Positions 12,832-13,706 of a stretch of 13,706 nt of DNA are shown one piece after another. Below the pieces are notes generated by a model. The model did no database searches, had not been told where the DNA came from, and worked only from the letters and a program-made list of their open reading frames with translations. The position numbers and the translations under genes were made by a program. The stretch's first letter is position 1, and every line of letters starts with the position of its first letter. The DNA comes from DAOUKH01 sp034421515 (GTDB taxonomy: Bacteria > Chloroflexota > Dehalococcoidia > SHYB01), in assembly GCA_034421515.1 (NCBI GenBank), contig DAOUKH010000036.1:1-13706 (forward strand), read 5' to 3'.

Positions 12832-13706
12832 CTAGCTCGGTATCTTGCGCGTCACCGACATGCCGAGCATGCAGGACGCCCCGATCGATTGCAGGCCGCC
12901 GAGACCTCCCGCGCAGATGATGAGGATGCGGCGCGCGTTCAACGTGATCGGGACGTTTTCGCCGTCCCACTCGATGCCCATCTCGTTCATGCGTTGACGG
13001 GCGGCCTCGCGCCGGTAGGGCGGGTGGAAGTGCATCGGCACCCGGGCGTTCTGATGGATGTAGCGCCGCAGCTCCTCCTTGTCGGGGATGACCTCCGCGA
13101 CCATCTTGGCGATGACCGGGCTCATGACCAGCACGTTCTCGAAGCCCTCAGGCAGCTGCTCCGTCGCCGCGTGGCCGCTGACGGCCATGCCGAACGTGAC
13201 GTGATGCAGCACCTGCTCGCTCTCCGGGCTCATCTCGGTGATCGGCCACATCCCGTTGATCGGGATGATGGTCACGGTGCTGTCCGTCGGCTCGAAGCCG
13301 CGGTCGACGTGGAACGGCTGCCAGGGCGACTCCTCCTCGTGCTCGCCGAAGCAGGCCGAGGTGAACTTGCCCGGCCAGCCGAGCGGGGCCTTGTCGACGT
13401 CGCCGTGGGTGGCCCCGCCGACGTTGATGAGCACCAGCCGCAGAGCCCGCCCGATGGTCGCGTTGGCCTGCGACCCAGGCCCGAAGCAGCCGGTGTCGTA
13501 GTTGATGCCGATCTCGTTGCGGATGGGGCCGTTGAACAGGATCATCGGCCCCACCGGGTTCGTCGTCGTCTGGATGCCGTGCGCGTTCATCTGCGGGTCC
13601 ATGAACGCATCGACGGTGGCGATGAGGGCCGGCATGTAGCTCGGCTCGCACCCCGCCATGACGGCGTTGATGGCAATCTTCTCGACGCTGGCCGGAGCGT
13701 TCAGGG
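12832..13706 (-). CDS. Conserved protein of unknown function, C-terminal 290 residues (5' end beyond window)
   Basis: The frame runs open from the right edge to the TAG at 12832-12834, so the start is not visible; an internal ATG at 13659 follows a conserved-looking VEKIAINAVMAGC segment, so it is not the true start. Strong motifs are AVMAGCEPSYMPALIATVDA, GIQTTTNPVGPMILFNGPI, GINYDTGCFGPGSQANATIG, RALRLVLINVGGATHGDVDK, PGKFTSACFGEHEEESPW and HVDRGFEPTDSTVTI. I recall this pattern from a widespread family in environmental bacteria, sometimes found beside UGSC-type thiol or selenoprotein genes, but I know of no proven reaction. The Gly-Pro-rich loops, conserved Cys residues (MAGC, TGC, SAC) and the C-terminal ILIICAGGLGGLQSIG suggest a soluble enzyme. 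It runs in the same direction as the aap operon, 156 nt upstream. Confidence 0.75.
   Translation of the reverse strand, partial: LNAPASVEKIAINAVMAGCEPSYMPALIATVDAFMDPQMNAHGIQTTTNPVGPMILFNGPIRNEIGINYDTGCFGPGSQANATIGRALRLVLINVGGATHGDVDKAPLGWPGKFTSACFGEHEEESPWQPFHVDRGFEPTDSTVTIIPINGMWPITEMSPESEQVLHHVTFGMAVSGHAATEQLPEGFENVLVMSPVIAKMVAEVIPDKEELRRYIHQNARVPMHFHPPYRREAARQRMNEMGIEWDGENVPITLNARRILIICAGGLGGLQSIGASCMLGMSVTRKIPS

Noticed and set aside
1..13706. CRISPR array, rRNA, or known insertion sequence
   Set aside because: No regularly spaced direct repeats of CRISPR size, no rRNA-like sequence and no transposase were seen; the only tandem repeats are the coding ones in aapM.

Overview
This is a high-GC window from an uncultured environmental bacterium. 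The mix of genes is a varied set of small-molecule catabolic enzymes, an Aap-type amino-acid ABC transporter whose binding protein is a lipoprotein, a VapB-type antitoxin and a large serine recombinase. My best guess is a Chloroflexota lineage (SAR202/Dehalococcoidia-like), but this rests only on protein flavour and cannot be proven from the sequence.

Layout. (1) Positions 1-2364 look like the end of an accessory or integrated element: the C-terminal part of a YhcG/DUF1016-type PDDEXK nuclease, an overlapping 73-codon small gene, then a sigma70-like promoter, a strongly structured untranslated leader ending in a terminator-like hairpin, and a 532-residue serine recombinase. (2) Positions 2374-6365 are catabolic: a divergent crotonase (minus strand), then on the plus strand an amidohydrolase-2 protein with most metal ligands replaced, a fumarylacetoacetate-hydrolase-family enzyme and a D-2-hydroxyacid dehydrogenase. 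(3) Positions 6396-7835 are a minus-strand block: a promoter, tRNA-Leu(GAG), a TesB-like acyl-CoA thioesterase and, 4 nt behind it, a lone VapB/Rv0623-type antitoxin with no toxin. (4) Positions 7890-12752 are a complete aapJQMP amino-acid ABC transporter operon on the minus strand, with a promoter before aapJ and a terminator hairpin between aapJ and aapQ. (5) Positions 12832-13706 hold the C-terminal 290 residues of a conserved protein of unknown function that continues past the right edge.

How the genes fit together. The transporter brings in amino acids. The plus-strand enzymes look like a ring-cleavage or keto-acid type catabolic cassette of unknown substrate. The left end is mobile DNA abutting the crotonase gene, with only 9 nt between the recombinase stop and the crotonase stop.

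Most unusual observations: the compact promoter-structured RNA-terminator module in front of the recombinase, with mutually exclusive helices; an AapM permease whose N-terminal part carries about four tandem copies of a two-helix membrane unit; and two neighbouring metabolic proteins (crotonase and amidohydrolase) that have each lost the canonical catalytic residues of their families.
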